A stretch of DNA of 64,000 nucleotides from NCBI GenBank assembly GCA_028875725.1, contig JAPPCR010000023.1, forward strand, positions 1-64,000, written 5' to 3'. Position 1 is the first letter of the stretch. Each line of letters starts with the position of its first letter. A program made the position numbers and the translations under genes. The notes under the pieces are model-generated. The model was given only the letters and a program-made list of their open reading frames with translations. It made no database searches and was not told the origin of the DNA. This DNA is from Acidobacteriota bacterium (GTDB lineage Bacteria > Acidobacteriota > Thermoanaerobaculia > Multivoradales > Multivoraceae). This document shows positions 44,009-53,273 of the stretch, piece by piece.

Positions 44009-45094
44009 TTATGCCGTGTCCAGCCTGGTCAGACAGGCTGCCACGACGCGGTCGGCATCGAGCCGCTCCATGCAGGCGAAGTCTCCGCGGCTGCAGGTGC
44101 GGCGCCAGCACGGCTGGCAGTCCAGCGGCTGATCGAGCTGTACCGCAGCCGACCGCGGCCCATAGGGACCGTTGCGGGCAGGATCGGTCGGGCCGAACGC
44201 CGAAACGCAGGGAACGCCCAGGGCAGCCGCCAGGTGGGCGGGACCGGAGTCGCAGCCCAGGAACAGGGCGGCCCGCCCCAGCAGCGTCGCCAGTTCGCGG
44301 AGGTCGGTCGGCGGCGCCGGCAGGACACGGCAGCCGTCCCCGGCGACCGTGACGATCTCCTCGGCCGCCCGTCGCTCCTCTTCGCCCGCCCAGGCGACGA
44401 CGACCGGCAGGCCGCGCTCGCTCCCGAGGCGCCGGACGGCCGCCGCGAAGTGCCGCGGAGGCCAGTGCTTCGTGCGCCAGATCGTTCCGGGCGACACCAC
44501 CGCGTAGCGGCCAACGCTCAGATCATGGCGCTCGAGGAAAGAGAGCGGCCCGGGCTCGGCGTAGTCGGGCAGCCGCCACTCCGCGACCGGGTGCTCGTCG
44601 ACGACCAGCCCCGAAGCGCTCAGCAGGGCCAGATTGCGGTCGACGACGTGCCTCACCCCCAGGCCGACGACGAAGCGCCGGTTGAGGAACAAGGCGTTCA
44701 CTTCGCGGCTGCCCATCGCCGGCCCGCCGCGGAAGCCGACCCGCTCCCCGGCGCCGCTCCACCAGGCGACCAGGCCGCTCTTCGTGAGGCCCTGGACGTC
44801 GACCGCGACGTCGTACCGGCAGCTCCTGAGTTCGCGGCGAAAGCGCCTGAGCGCGTCGAGATGGGCGCCGACGCCACGGGTCCGTCGCGGATACAGGTGG
44901 AAGCGGTCGACGCCGGTGTAGCCACGCAGCAGGATCGCGGCCGGTTCCTGGATGGCCCAGCCGATGAACGCGTCCGGATGAGCGCGGCGGAGCGCCGACG
45001 CCACCGGAGCCGCATGGAGGCAGTCGCCGATCGCGGAAAGGCGAACGAGCAGGACGCGGAGCGGCCGGTGCGGTTTCTGCTCCGTGGCGGTCAT
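44009..45094 (-). CDS. Family 9 glycosyltransferase (heptosyltransferase-like)
   Basis: 361 residues. The GT9 start LRVLLVRLSAIGDCLHAAPV is characteristic of lipopolysaccharide heptosyltransferases. 'DVAVDVQGLTKSGLVAWW' follows, and the donor-binding C-terminal half has 'SPGTIWRTKHWP' and LFLGCDSGPAHLAAALGVPCVSAFGPTDPARNGP split around the active site. The C-terminal cysteine-rich end (CQPCWRRTCSRGDFAC) is common in this subgroup. It implies a diderm outer membrane with a heptose or related core. ATG 45094 was chosen for the family start. Confidence 0.9.
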   Translation of the reverse strand: MTATEQKPHRPLRVLLVRLSAIGDCLHAAPVASALRRAHPDAFIGWAIQEPAAILLRGYTGVDRFHLYPRRTRGVGAHLDALRRFRRELRSCRYDVAVDVQGLTKSGLVAWWSGAGERVGFRGGPAMGSREVNALFLNRRFVVGLGVRHVVDRNLALLSASGLVVDEHPVAEWRLPDYAEPGPLSFLERHDLSVGRYAVVSPGTIWRTKHWPPRHFAAAVRRLGSERGLPVVVAWAGEEERRAAEEIVTVAGDGCRVLPAPPTDLRELATLLGRAALFLGCDSGPAHLAAALGVPCVSAFGPTDPARNGPYGPRSAAVQLDQPLDCQPCWRRTCSRGDFACMERLDADRVVAACLTRLDTA

Positions 45095-45136
45095 CCGGCC
45101 AGAGCATAAGGGGCGGCGCCATCCCGCGCCGCAGGC

Positions 45137-45145
45137 TGCTATCAT
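45137..45145 (+). promoter_or_regulatory. Candidate extended -10 promoter of the tRNA cluster
   Basis: TGCTATCAT, i.e. TGn joined to TATCAT, 16 bases before the first nucleotide of tRNA-Pro. It would drive the four tRNA genes that follow. Confidence 0.45.
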
Positions 45146-45161
45146 TCGCCGCCTTGCCTGT

Positions 45162-45235
45162 CGGGGCGTGGCGCAGTCTGGTAGCGCACCTGCCTTGGGC
45201 GCAGGGGGTCCTCAGTTCAAATCTGGGCGCCCCGA
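45162..45235 (+). tRNA. tRNA-Pro (anticodon TGG)
   Basis: 74 bases: acceptor CGGGGCG/CGCCCCG, anticodon stem CCTGC/GCAGG around CTTGGGC (TGG), T-loop AGTTCAAATCT. CCA is not encoded here. Confidence 0.95.
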
Positions 45236-45284
45236 TATCGCTCGCTAACCCGGACCTCGGCTAACCTGTCGCTGTCGCTTTCGC

Positions 45285-45361
45285 CTGCCTGTAGCTCAGC
45301 TGGATAGAGCGGCGGCCTTCTAAGCCGCGGGTCGGGGGTTCGAGTCCCTCCAGGCAGGCCA
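45285..45361 (+). tRNA. tRNA-Arg (anticodon TCT)
   Basis: 77 bases with encoded CCA: acceptor CTGCCTG/CAGGCAG, anticodon stem GCGGC/GCCGC around CTTCTAA (TCT), T-loop GGTTCGAGTCC. Confidence 0.95.
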
Positions 45362-45391
45362 GATCGTTGAGAGTTCGGTTCGAAGATGTCT

Positions 45392-45468
45392 GGTGGATGT
45401 AGCTCAACCGGTAGAGCGCTTGATTGTGGTTCAAGTGGTTGGGGGTTCAAGTCCCCTCATCCACCCCA
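45392..45468 (+). tRNA. tRNA-His (anticodon GTG)
   Basis: Acceptor GTGGATG/CATCCAC, anticodon stem CTTGA/TCAAG around TTGTGGT (GTG), T-loop GGTTCAAGTCC, encoded CCA. The extra 5' G(-1) is encoded at 45392 opposite the discriminator C, as histidine identity requires. Confidence 0.95.
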
Positions 45469-45495
45469 TCCCGATTCCGAAACCGTTCCGTTCGC

Positions 45496-45572
45496 GCGCC
45501 CGTAGCTCAGCTGGATAGAGCGACGGCCTCCGGAGCCGTAGGTCAGGGGTTCGAATCCCTTCGGGCGCACCA
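45496..45572 (+). tRNA. tRNA-Arg (anticodon CCG)
   Basis: 77 bases with encoded CCA: acceptor GCGCCCG/CGGGCGC, anticodon stem ACGGC/GCCGT around CTCCGGA (CCG), T-loop GGTTCGAATCC. It ends 11 bases before the convergent helicase stop. Confidence 0.95.
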
Positions 45573-45583
45573 CGGCACCCCCG

Positions 45584-47908
45584 CTAGAGCACCTCGAGCG
45601 GGGCGTAGCGGCGGACGAGCTTCCGCTTGCCGGCCTTGTCGAAGAAGACGGTCAGCTTCGCGTTCTCGCCGTCTCCGTCGAGCTGCAGAACGACGCCCTT
45701 GCCCAGGGTCGCATGGCGCACGACGGCGCCGGGCCGCAGGACGCCGGCGATGCCTTCGGTCGGCGGCTTCCGGACGCGCCGGGCACCCGCGCGAGACGCT
45801 GCCCGGAAGGACGCACCTCCGCCGGCGCGGTCAGCGCCGAAGTAGCTGCGCACGCCGGCGGTCCGCGGGCCGCCCCAGAGTTCCGTGCTGCGTGTGGTTT
45901 CGACGAGTGCCTCCGGCAGGTCGGCGAGGAAGGGCGACGGCTGCTGGTCCTGGAACTGTCCGGCGACCATCCGGCGCCGGCAGCCGCTGAGGAACAGGCG
46001 CTGCTCGGCCCGGGTCATGCCGACGTAGAACAGCCGCCTCTCCTCCTCGATGTCCCGCGACGCAAGGCCGGCGTGGAAATGCGGGAGCAGGCCGTCTTCG
46101 AGACCGGTGACGAAAACGGCCGGATACTCGAGGCCCTTGGCGCTGTGCAGCGTCATCAGGGCGACGCCCAGTTCGGCGTTCAGCCCGTCCGTGTCGCTGA
46201 CCAGGGAGACGTAGTCCAGGAAGTTCACCAGGGGACTGACGGCCGGCTCGGTCGCTTCGTCGAAGAGCGACGCTTCGCCGGCGTCCGGGCTCTCTCCATC
46301 GCCGGGAACAGCGACGATCCTCGCCGGAACGCCGCTCAGGCCGTGAAGGGTCTCGAAGTCGTGGGCCGACGACACGAGCTCGTTCAGGTTCTCCAGCCGT
46401 TCCTGGGCCTCCTCGTCGCCTTTGCCGTAGAGCGCCTCGAAGCCGGCGGCGACGATCGTGCCCCGCACGAGTTCGGCCAGGGGCTGACGCTCCGCCTCTC
46501 CGCGCAGCGCCTCGACGAGGCCCTTGAAGTTCCGGACCGCGCGCAGGCTGCGGGCCGGCAGCTCCTGCAGGGGATCGAGGCGGATCGCGTCCCACAGGGA
46601 GTTGCCCATTTCGGCGGCGCGCTCGAGCAGCACCTGCTCGGTCCTGCCGCCAATGCCCCGGCGCGGCTGGTTCAGGATCCGGCGCAGGGAGAGGTTGTCC
46701 TGCGGGTTGGCGATGACCCGCAGGTAAGCGATCAGGTCCTTGACCTCGGCGCGCTCGTAGAAGCGGATGCCGGCCACCAGGCAGTACGGGATCTCGCCGC
46801 GCAGCAACTGGTCCTCGATCGCCCGGGTCTGCGCGTTCGTCCGCACCAGCACCGCCATGTCCCCGAACTCGAACCCCTGCGTGCGGAGTTCCGCCAACCG
46901 TCCCACGACCCAGCGCGCCTCGTCCTCGTGGTCGCCGGCGTAAAAGAGCTCCAGAGGGTCGCCGGCGCCCTTGTCCGTCCACAGGGTCTTGCCCCGGCGC
47001 TGTTCGTTGCGGGAGATGACGGCGCCCGAGGCGTCGAGGATGTTCTGGGTCGAGCGGTAGTTCCGCTCCAGCTTGCGGACCCCGCCGCCCGGGAAGTGCT
47101 TCTCGAACCGGAGCAGGTTGTCGAGTTCGGCTCCGCGCCAGCCGTAGATGCTCTGGTCCTCGTCGCCGACCGCGGTCAGGCCCGAGACGGAGCCGTCCGG
47201 GTCGAGCACCAGGTTCTTGACCAGTTCCAGTTGGGCCGTGTTCGTGTCCTGGAACTCGTCGACGAGCAGGTGGCGGAATCGTCCCCTGACCCGCCCGCCG
47301 ACCTCCCCGTCGTCGCGCAGGAGGCGCACGGCGAGCGCGATCAGGTCATCGAAGTCGACGCCGCCAGTACGTCGGAGCTCGGCCTGATAGCGGCGGAACA
47401 CGAGGGCGACGTGACGGTCGAAGAAGTCCTCGGCCTCTTTCTCGAAGCCGGGCGGCGTGAGCAGGCGGTTCTTCGCCCCGCTGATCCGCCCCTGGACCGC
47501 GCGCGGCTGAAACGCCTGTTCGTCCAGGTTCTCCGCCTTGAGCGACGCCTTGATCAGTCGCAACTGGTCCGGCGCGTCGACGATCGCGAAGTCCGGCCGG
47601 AGACCCACGCGGTCGCCATAGCGCCGCAGCAGGCGGACGCAGAAACGGTGGAAGGTGCCGACGAAGACATTGGCATTGCCGCCGACCAGGTCGAGCGCCC
47701 GGCCCCGCATCTCGTCCGCGGCCTTGTTGGTGAAGGTAACGGCCGCGATCCGCCACGGCTCGACGTTCCGCTCGGCGATGAGCCAGGCGATCCGGTACGT
47801 GATGACCCGGGTCTTGCCCGATCCGGCGCCCGCGACGACGAGCAAGGGGCCGCCGTCGTGGGTGACCGCCGCGAGTTGCTCCGGGTTCAGGCGGGAACGG
47901 AAGTCCAC
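45584..47908 (-). CDS. UvrD/PcrA-type ATP-dependent DNA helicase
   Basis: 774-residue superfamily 1A helicase for nucleotide excision and mismatch repair or plasmid-type unwinding. Walker A is [13 protein letters not shown] (about 26-38), Walker [12 protein letters not shown], motif III '[14 protein letters not shown]', motif [16 protein letters not shown], motif [19 protein letters not shown] and motif [14 protein letters not shown]. The C-terminal 50 residues form the Tudor-like domain of PcrA ([16 protein letters not shown]). The start GTG 47908 is four bases after the glmU stop, so the two are probably co-transcribed. No nuclease domain is attached. Confidence 0.93.
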   Translation of the reverse strand: MDFRSRLNPEQLAAVTHDGGPLLVVAGAGSGKTRVITYRIAWLIAERNVEPWRIAAVTFTNKAADEMRGRALDLVGGNANVFVGTFHRFCVRLLRRYGDRVGLRPDFAIVDAPDQLRLIKASLKAENLDEQAFQPRAVQGRISGAKNRLLTPPGFEKEAEDFFDRHVALVFRRYQAELRRTGGVDFDDLIALAVRLLRDDGEVGGRVRGRFRHLLVDEFQDTNTAQLELVKNLVLDPDGSVSGLTAVGDEDQSIYGWRGAELDNLLRFEKHFPGGGVRKLERNYRSTQNILDASGAVISRNEQRRGKTLWTDKGAGDPLELFYAGDHEDEARWVVGRLAELRTQGFEFGDMAVLVRTNAQTRAIEDQLLRGEIPYCLVAGIRFYERAEVKDLIAYLRVIANPQDNLSLRRILNQPRRGIGGRTEQVLLERAAEMGNSLWDAIRLDPLQELPARSLRAVRNFKGLVEALRGEAERQPLAELVRGTIVAAGFEALYGKGDEEAQERLENLNELVSSAHDFETLHGLSGVPARIVAVPGDGESPDAGEASLFDEATEPAVSPLVNFLDYVSLVSDTDGLNAELGVALMTLHSAKGLEYPAVFVTGLEDGLLPHFHAGLASRDIEEERRLFYVGMTRAEQRLFLSGCRRRMVAGQFQDQQPSPFLADLPEALVETTRSTELWGGPRTAGVRSYFGADRAGGGASFRAASRAGARRVRKPPTEGIAGVLRPGAVVRHATLGKGVVLQLDGDGENAKLTVFFDKAGKRKLVRRYAPLEVL

Positions 47909-47912
47909 GCCG

Positions 47913-49199
47913 TCACCGGGGCCGGCGCTTGAGGTTCTTCTGCCGCGCGCGCCCCACCGCGAGCGACTCGTCGGGCACGTCCTTCGTGATCACCGATCCG
48001 GCGCCGGTGTACGCGCCGGCGCCGACTTCGACCGGCGCCACCAGGATGCAGTCGCTGCCGACGAACGCGCCCTCGCCGATCACCGTGCGGCTCTTCTTCT
48101 TGCCGTCGTAGTTGCAGGTGATGACCCCGGCGCCGATGTTGGCGCCGGCGCCCACCGAAGCGTCGCCAAGATAGGCGAGATGCGACGCCTTGACGCCGGG
48201 ACCCAGCGTCGCCTTCTTGACCTCCACGAAGTTGCCCACCTTGGCGCCGTCCTCGAGCACGGCCTCCGGGCGCAGACGGGCGAAGGGACCGATCGTGCAG
48301 TCGGCCGCGACGCGCGCGCCGTCGAGCACCGAGTAGGGCAGCACCTCGACGCCGTCGCCGAGAACGCTGTCGCGAATCCAGGCGCCGGCGTGGACGGTGC
48401 ATCCGCTCCCCACGCTGGAGGCGCCCAGCAAGGTGACGTTGGGGTGCAGTATCGAGTCGGCGCCGACCGTCACGCCGGCGTCGATCCAGACGCTCTCCGG
48501 GTCGAGAACCGTGACGCCCGCGGCAAGCAGGGCATCGACGCTGCGCCGGTAGAAGACGCGCTGAACGGCAGCGAGGTCGGCCCGCGACTTGACTCCCAGC
48601 ACCTCCGAGGCGTCTTCGACCCGGACCGTCGCCACCGGTTGCTCGCGAGCGGCGGCCGAAACGGCATCGGTCAGATGGAACTCGCTCCGGGCGTTGCCGG
48701 TGTCGACCTTCGCGAGCCGGTCGAAGATCTCAGGAACGGGGAGTGCATAGTGGCCGGCGTCGACCGTGCGAAGCGCGAGCGTGTCGTCGTCGACGACCGC
48801 AACGCTGCCCCAGCCGGCGCCGGCGGCTTCGAGCAGGGCTCGCAGGGTCCCCGGGCGGACCAGGGGCGCGTCGCCCGAGAGGACCAGCGCCAGTCCCTCG
48901 GAGCGCAGGGATTCGCGAGCCATCGACAGCGCGTGCCCCGTGCCCCGTTGCTCCGGCTGCTCCACCCAGACGATGTCGTCCGTGCCCCCGTCCTCGCTCT
49001 CGAGCACCGAACGGACCTCGTCCGCCCCGCTACCTGTGACGACAATGATCGGAGCGCAGCCCACGTCGCGCGCGGCCTGAACGACCCAGGACACGAGCGG
49101 CCTGCCGCCCACCCGGTGAAGGACCTTCGGCTGTTCCGAACGGAGACGCTCGCCACGACCGGCGGCGAGAACGACGGCCGCGACGGTCCTGGACGTCAT
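47913..49199 (-). CDS. glmU: Bifunctional GlmU (UDP-GlcNAc pyrophosphorylase/acetyltransferase)
   Basis: 428 residues. The N-terminal nucleotidyltransferase domain begins VVLAAGRGERLRSEQPKVLH and has the UDP-binding GTGHALSMA and 'VLSGDAPLVRP'. The C-terminal left-handed beta-helix of hexapeptide repeats contains the acetyltransferase segment ASHLAYLGDASVGAGANIGAG followed by NYDGKKKSRTVIGEGAFVGS in separate turns. It makes UDP-GlcNAc for peptidoglycan and lipopolysaccharide. The ATG overlaps the stop of the TPR-like gene as ATGA. It is slightly shorter than the E. coli protein, mainly at the C-terminus. Confidence 0.95.
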   Translation of the reverse strand: MTSRTVAAVVLAAGRGERLRSEQPKVLHRVGGRPLVSWVVQAARDVGCAPIIVVTGSGADEVRSVLESEDGGTDDIVWVEQPEQRGTGHALSMARESLRSEGLALVLSGDAPLVRPGTLRALLEAAGAGWGSVAVVDDDTLALRTVDAGHYALPVPEIFDRLAKVDTGNARSEFHLTDAVSAAAREQPVATVRVEDASEVLGVKSRADLAAVQRVFYRRSVDALLAAGVTVLDPESVWIDAGVTVGADSILHPNVTLLGASSVGSGCTVHAGAWIRDSVLGDGVEVLPYSVLDGARVAADCTIGPFARLRPEAVLEDGAKVGNFVEVKKATLGPGVKASHLAYLGDASVGAGANIGAGVITCNYDGKKKSRTVIGEGAFVGSDCILVAPVEVGAGAYTGAGSVITKDVPDESLAVGRARQKNLKRRPR

Positions 49200-49696
49200 C
49201 CTCCGTCGCTGTGGTCATGGACGAGGCTCTGGAAGCGCTCGTCTTCGTTGAGGGAAGCGAAGTCCGTGTCGTGAAACGCCCGCACCCGGTTCGTCGGATC
49301 CAGCTCCACCGCCTTCGCCAGCGAATCGAGCGCCGGCGCCGATTCGCCCAGCAGCGCGCGGATACAGGACGCGAGATAGACGAAGCGACCGTCCCTGGTG
49401 CGCGACCCCGCCGTGCAGATCTTCAGCGCGCCCTCCAGGTCGCCGTCGTTCCGGGCCATGACCGCCTCGAGGAACGCGTCGTTGCCCTTCCCGTCCCTCA
49501 CTGCCCCGGCCCGGTCGCATGCCGCCAGGTAGTCCCTGGCGCGGCTCGCGAGCCGGCTCTCCGCCCCGGCGGCGATCACCGCCTCGAACTCGGTCCGGGC
49601 TTCAGCGACCCGATCCCCGTGGAACAGCTCGATCCCGGCTTCGAGCTTCTTCAACGCGGCGTCCGCCGCCTCCGAACCAGCCTCACTGCTCGCCAT
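49196..49696 (-). CDS. TPR-like hypothetical protein
   Basis: 166-residue cytoplasmic, mainly helical protein. Repeated A-x3-A patterns (ALKKLEAGIELFHGDRVAEARTEF split by turns; 'APALDSLAKAVELDPTNRVRAF') fit two to three TPR units, and the last part (FHDTDFASLNEDERFQSLV) is the ending seen in TPR proteins annotated as 'TPR end-of-group'. No enzymatic motif. It is the first gene of the TPR-glmU-helicase operon; a functional link to glmU is not evident. Confidence 0.75.
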   Translation of the reverse strand: MASSEAGSEAADAALKKLEAGIELFHGDRVAEARTEFEAVIAAGAESRLASRARDYLAACDRAGAVRDGKGNDAFLEAVMARNDGDLEGALKICTAGSRTRDGRFVYLASCIRALLGESAPALDSLAKAVELDPTNRVRAFHDTDFASLNEDERFQSLVHDHSDGG

Positions 49697-49780
49697 CCGC
49701 TACCTCCGACTCGACGCCTGCCGACCATTCGGCCTACCGACCACTGGGAACGCGCAACCCTAGCGCAGAACTGTGGCACG

Positions 49781-50344
49781 CTACAGCGGAATGTAGTCCT
49801 CGCGGAGCAACGCGTACAGGAAGTGGTCGGTGCGCCGGCCCTGCAGCACGAAGTAGGAGCGGAGCCTGCCTTCGCGCACGAATCCCAGCTTCTCCAGCAC
49901 CCTGCGGGAGGCGTCGTTGTCGGTCGCGCAGCGGGCCTCCAAGCGCTCCAGCGGCGTTCGCAGGAGGAGTTCGGGCAACAACTGGCCGAGCGCGGCGGTC
50001 ATCGTTCCGCGGCCATGATGCCGGGTCGCCAGCGCGTAGCCAAGTTCACCCAGGCCATGCTCCCAGTTCACGACCGCCAGGGTGACCCAGCCCGAGCGTT
50101 CGCGGTCGGTTTCGATCATCCAGGTGTAGCGCTCGCCGCGACCGCGGTAGAGGTCCCTGGGGCGCTGCGCGGCAAGGTCCGCACGCAGCCTGGCAACGGA
50201 CACGTTGTGGAGGGGCTGGTAGCGGCGCACGGCGGGTTCGGCGCGCCAGCGACGGAGGAACGCCGCATCCGAAGGCCGCGCCGGCCGCACGACGACATCG
50301 ACTGCCCGGGAGGGCGGTGGGTGACGTTTCAGGGGGCTGGTCAT
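49781..50344 (-). CDS. GNAT family N-acetyltransferase (RimJ/RimL-like)
   Basis: 187 residues. The acetyl-CoA binding region has the unusual HHGRGTMTAALGQLLPELL in place of a strict RGxGxG/A, after the beta-4 strand LGELGYALATR. The C-terminal NDASRRVLEKLGFVREGRLRSYF is the RimJ/RimL signature with a following aromatic strand. It may acetylate a protein N-terminus or small molecule. The first 18 residues are basic and proline-rich. It sits between two operons, on the same strand as both. Confidence 0.87.
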   Translation of the reverse strand: MTSPLKRHPPPSRAVDVVVRPARPSDAAFLRRWRAEPAVRRYQPLHNVSVARLRADLAAQRPRDLYRGRGERYTWMIETDRERSGWVTLAVVNWEHGLGELGYALATRHHGRGTMTAALGQLLPELLLRTPLERLEARCATDNDASRRVLEKLGFVREGRLRSYFVLQGRRTDHFLYALLREDYIPL

Positions 50345-50356
50345 CGTCAGGGGGCG

Positions 50357-51844
50357 CTAGGTGGTCCCGGCGCGGCGCCCCAGCCGGGGTAGCGCGCCGC
50401 CGAGGGCGATCAGGCTATACCCCTGGGCGAACAGGTATAGGAAAGGCAGGGACCACCAGCGACCGTAGAGTCCCGCGGCGGCAACGCAGGCCCAGAAGTA
50501 GAGCGCCAGAGTCGCTTCGCCCCAGAGACTCCATACCGCAGCCGATCTGTAGAGCGCAGGCGGGTTCCGGGCGGCGGCCGGGATCTTCGGCGTCCGGGCG
50601 AAGACGCCGCCGCGGCGCAACAGACCGCTGATCGTCGCGGCCGAGTTGTTGAGCGACAGGCCGATGCCGATGGACATCGCGAGCGGCACCTCGAACCAGA
50701 ACCGGGATCCGCGCCTCCCGGCCCGGCGCTGGCCGGCGGCATAGCAACCGGCGACCGCCACCGTCCCGAGCAGGAACAGGGGCGCGTCGATCCACAGCAG
50801 CAGGTGCGGCGACTCCTGCCGCTTCAGGATCGCCGGCAACAGGAGGAGGCCGAGAGCCACGAGCAGCGGGTAGCAGATGCCCGACGTGAGGTGCGCGGCA
50901 GCCGCCAGCTTGACCCGCGGCCTCACCCCGCTGCGCAGGATCCGCCCGAGCAGCTTGCGCATCGTCTGAGCCGATCCCCGGGCCCAGCGGTGCTGCTGGC
51001 TCTTGAAGTCGTTGACCCGGGCCGGCAACTCCGCCGGCACCGCGACGTCCGTCATCAGCATGAAGCGCCATCCGGCGAGCTGCGCCCGGTAGGAGAGGTC
51101 GAGATCCTCGGTCAGGGTGTCGACCTGCCAGCCCCCCGCCTCCTCGATCGCCCGCCGCCGCCAGACGCCCGCGGTGCCGTTGAAGTTGAAGAAGCAACCC
51201 GCCCGGTAGCGAGCCGCCTGCTCGACCAGAAAATGGCCGTCCAGCAGTACGGCCTGAGCGCGGGTCAGAAGCGAATCCCTGCGGTTCATGTGGCCCCAGC
51301 ACGCCTGGACCATGCCCAGGCCGCGATCGCGGAAAGCCGGCACCGTCCGCCGCAGAAAGTCGGGTTCCGGCACGAAGTCGGCATCGAAGATCGCGATCAG
51401 CTCCCCCCGCGCCTGCTCCAGACCGGCAGCCAGCGCGCCGGCCTTGAAACCCCGCCGATCCTCCCGCCGCAGGTGCCGAATGATCGGTAGCGGCCGGTTC
51501 CGCCCGGACGCCCGGGCGAGTTCGGCCTCGACCCGCTCGGCGGTGTCGTCGGTCGAGTCGTCGAGGATCTGGACTTCGAGCCGATCCGCGGGGTAGTCGA
51601 AGTCGAGAACGGCGGCGATCAGCCGGGCGGCGACGTAGCGCTCGTTGTAGATCGGCAGTTGGACGGTGACCAGGGGCCACTCGACATCCCGCTGCGTACT
51701 ATGTTGGACGCCAGCGGAGTCCGCGCCGCCATCCTCGCCGCCAACCGACGATCGCGACACGCGAAGCACCAGGAGCAAGACCAGCCGATGCAGTCCGTAG
51801 AGAGCGAGCGTACCGAGAACGGCGTAGTAGACGGGCAAGAGCAC
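50357..51844 (-). CDS. Membrane-bound processive family 2 glycosyltransferase (cellulose/mannan synthase-like)
   Basis: About 495 residues. An N-terminal helix (VLLPVYYAVLGTLALYGL) is followed by the GT2 domain with VQLPIYNERYV, LDDSTDDT, IFDADFVPEP, TEDLDLSYRAQ and QQHRWARGS. The last, a Q-x-x-R-W motif, marks processive polymerases such as CelA, CslA or glucomannan synthase. Several helices follow at the C-terminus. GTG 51844 is the start that leaves the divergent gene at 51858 intact, but no ribosome binding site is visible and the start is uncertain. The polymer made is unknown. Confidence 0.87.
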   Translation of the reverse strand: MLLPVYYAVLGTLALYGLHRLVLLLVLRVSRSSVGGEDGGADSAGVQHSTQRDVEWPLVTVQLPIYNERYVAARLIAAVLDFDYPADRLEVQILDDSTDDTAERVEAELARASGRNRPLPIIRHLRREDRRGFKAGALAAGLEQARGELIAIFDADFVPEPDFLRRTVPAFRDRGLGMVQACWGHMNRRDSLLTRAQAVLLDGHFLVEQAARYRAGCFFNFNGTAGVWRRRAIEEAGGWQVDTLTEDLDLSYRAQLAGWRFMLMTDVAVPAELPARVNDFKSQQHRWARGSAQTMRKLLGRILRSGVRPRVKLAAAAHLTSGICYPLLVALGLLLLPAILKRQESPHLLLWIDAPLFLLGTVAVAGCYAAGQRRAGRRGSRFWFEVPLAMSIGIGLSLNNSAATISGLLRRGGVFARTPKIPAAARNPPALYRSAAVWSLWGEATLALYFWACVAAAGLYGRWWSLPFLYLFAQGYSLIALGGALPRLGRRAGTT

Positions 51845-51857
51845 GGACGTTGACGAT

Positions 51858-53273
51858 ATGGCAAGGCGACCAGGGTTCGGATTGCTGGCGGCGGCCTGGC
51901 CTCTGGTTGCCTGCTTTGCCGCGCTCCTGGCGCTCGACCTCGCCGGGTTTGGACCGACGCCGGGCGCGCCGGGCGCAGGCGTCTCCTTCCTGCTCATCCT
52001 GGTGCTGGCGTTCGCCGCGCTGTGGTGGGGGCTGCGGCGCCTGGGCGCGGCGAAGGGCTCGCCGCGTGAAGTTCCGGTCGCGGGCATCCTCGCAGTGGCC
52101 GTCGTGCTCCGCCTGCTCGCGCTGCCGCTCACGCCGAGCCTCTCCGACGACGTCTACCGCTACCTGTGGGACGGACGGGTCGCCGCCTCGGGATCGAACC
52201 CGTATCTCCTGACGCCGGACGACGAGAGCCTCGCCGGGTTGCGTGACGACCTCTGGTCGAAGGCCGGGCATCGCGAGATCGCCACGGTCTATCCCCCGCT
52301 AGCACTGGGAGTTTTCGCCGGCGCCACAGTCCTTCCCGAGCCGCTGCTCGCCTACAAGCTGGCTCTGGCCGGAGTGGACCTGGCCGGCTGCGTGTTGTTG
52401 CTGGCGCTGGCGCGGCGTCGCGGTAACGGCCTGGTGGCTCTCGCGTACGTCTGGAATCCGCTTCTGGTTGTCGAGGGCGCCGGCATGGGGCACGTCGATG
52501 TACTCGGCGCCTCCCTGGTCATCGCCTGCGTCTGGCTGCTCTCGGTGGGAAGGAACGCCGCGGCCGCCGGCGCCGCCGCGTTTGCGGTGCTGGCCAAGCT
52601 GGTGCCTCTGGTCGCGCTGCCTCTCTGGTGGCGGAGTGTGCGGCGCCGGGGACAACGGATGTTCGCGGCTGGCACTGCCGGGCTGCTGCTTCCGGCGACG
52701 GTCGCCGTGCTGCTCTGGACCCGCGGCGTTCCGCCGGGCCTCGTGGAGTACGCGCTGCGCTGGGAGTACAACGGTCCCTTCTACGAGCCGCTGTGGCGCC
52801 TGATCGGAGTGCTGCGGCTCGACCTGGCCGCTTCCGGGGTCGTCCACCTGGTCCGGGTGATCTTCGGCGGCGACGTCGAGGAGACTCCATGGAGCACGCT
52901 CTACTCCTACGCCTATCCCCAGTTCCTCGCCCGCCTCGTTCTCCTGGTCGCCGCCGCCGTTCTCTGGCTTCGCCTCTGGCGGCGGCGCCCGGAACCCGTC
53001 CAGGCTGCGTTCGGAGTCTTCGGCGTCGTTCTCCTGATGAGCCCCACGTTCTACCCCTGGTACCTGATCTGGATCCTCCCCTGGGCGGCGCTGACGGGCG
53101 CCCGCGCCGTCCTCGTGCTTGCCGCGACGCTGCCTCTGGCCTATCTTCCGGCTCTTGCCGGACTGCCGTACTTTCCCTGGGTCTACGGCGCCGTCTGGCT
53201 GCCGCCCATGACTCTGCTGCTGCTCGAACGCCGACGGCGCGGAAACGCGCGACCCGAGCCCCCGTCACGATGA
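51858..53273 (+). CDS. GT-C fold polyprenyl-linked glycosyltransferase (mannosyltransferase-like)
   Basis: 471 residues with about 11-13 hydrophobic segments. The first periplasmic loop carries LSDDVYRYLWDGRVAASGSNPY, the acidic motif and pattern typical of DUF2029/GT87 and related mannosyltransferases that use polyprenyl-phosphate sugars. A 'TVYPPLALGVF' loop and 'SPTFYPWYLIWILPW' near the C-terminus are also family-like. It is divergent from the synthase-like GT2 gene with only 13 bases between starts, and overlaps truA by ATGA. Confidence 0.8.
   Translation: MARRPGFGLLAAAWPLVACFAALLALDLAGFGPTPGAPGAGVSFLLILVLAFAALWWGLRRLGAAKGSPREVPVAGILAVAVVLRLLALPLTPSLSDDVYRYLWDGRVAASGSNPYLLTPDDESLAGLRDDLWSKAGHREIATVYPPLALGVFAGATVLPEPLLAYKLALAGVDLAGCVLLLALARRRGNGLVALAYVWNPLLVVEGAGMGHVDVLGASLVIACVWLLSVGRNAAAAGAAAFAVLAKLVPLVALPLWWRSVRRRGQRMFAAGTAGLLLPATVAVLLWTRGVPPGLVEYALRWEYNGPFYEPLWRLIGVLRLDLAASGVVHLVRVIFGGDVEETPWSTLYSYAYPQFLARLVLLVAAAVLWLRLWRRRPEPVQAAFGVFGVVLLMSPTFYPWYLIWILPWAALTGARAVLVLAATLPLAYLPALAGLPYFPWVYGAVWLPPMTLLLLERRRRGNARPEPPSR

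Noticed and set aside
45713..47932. 739-codon plus-strand frame opposite the helicase
   Set aside because: The helicase frame contains all superfamily motifs; the plus-strand product has no recognisable domain.
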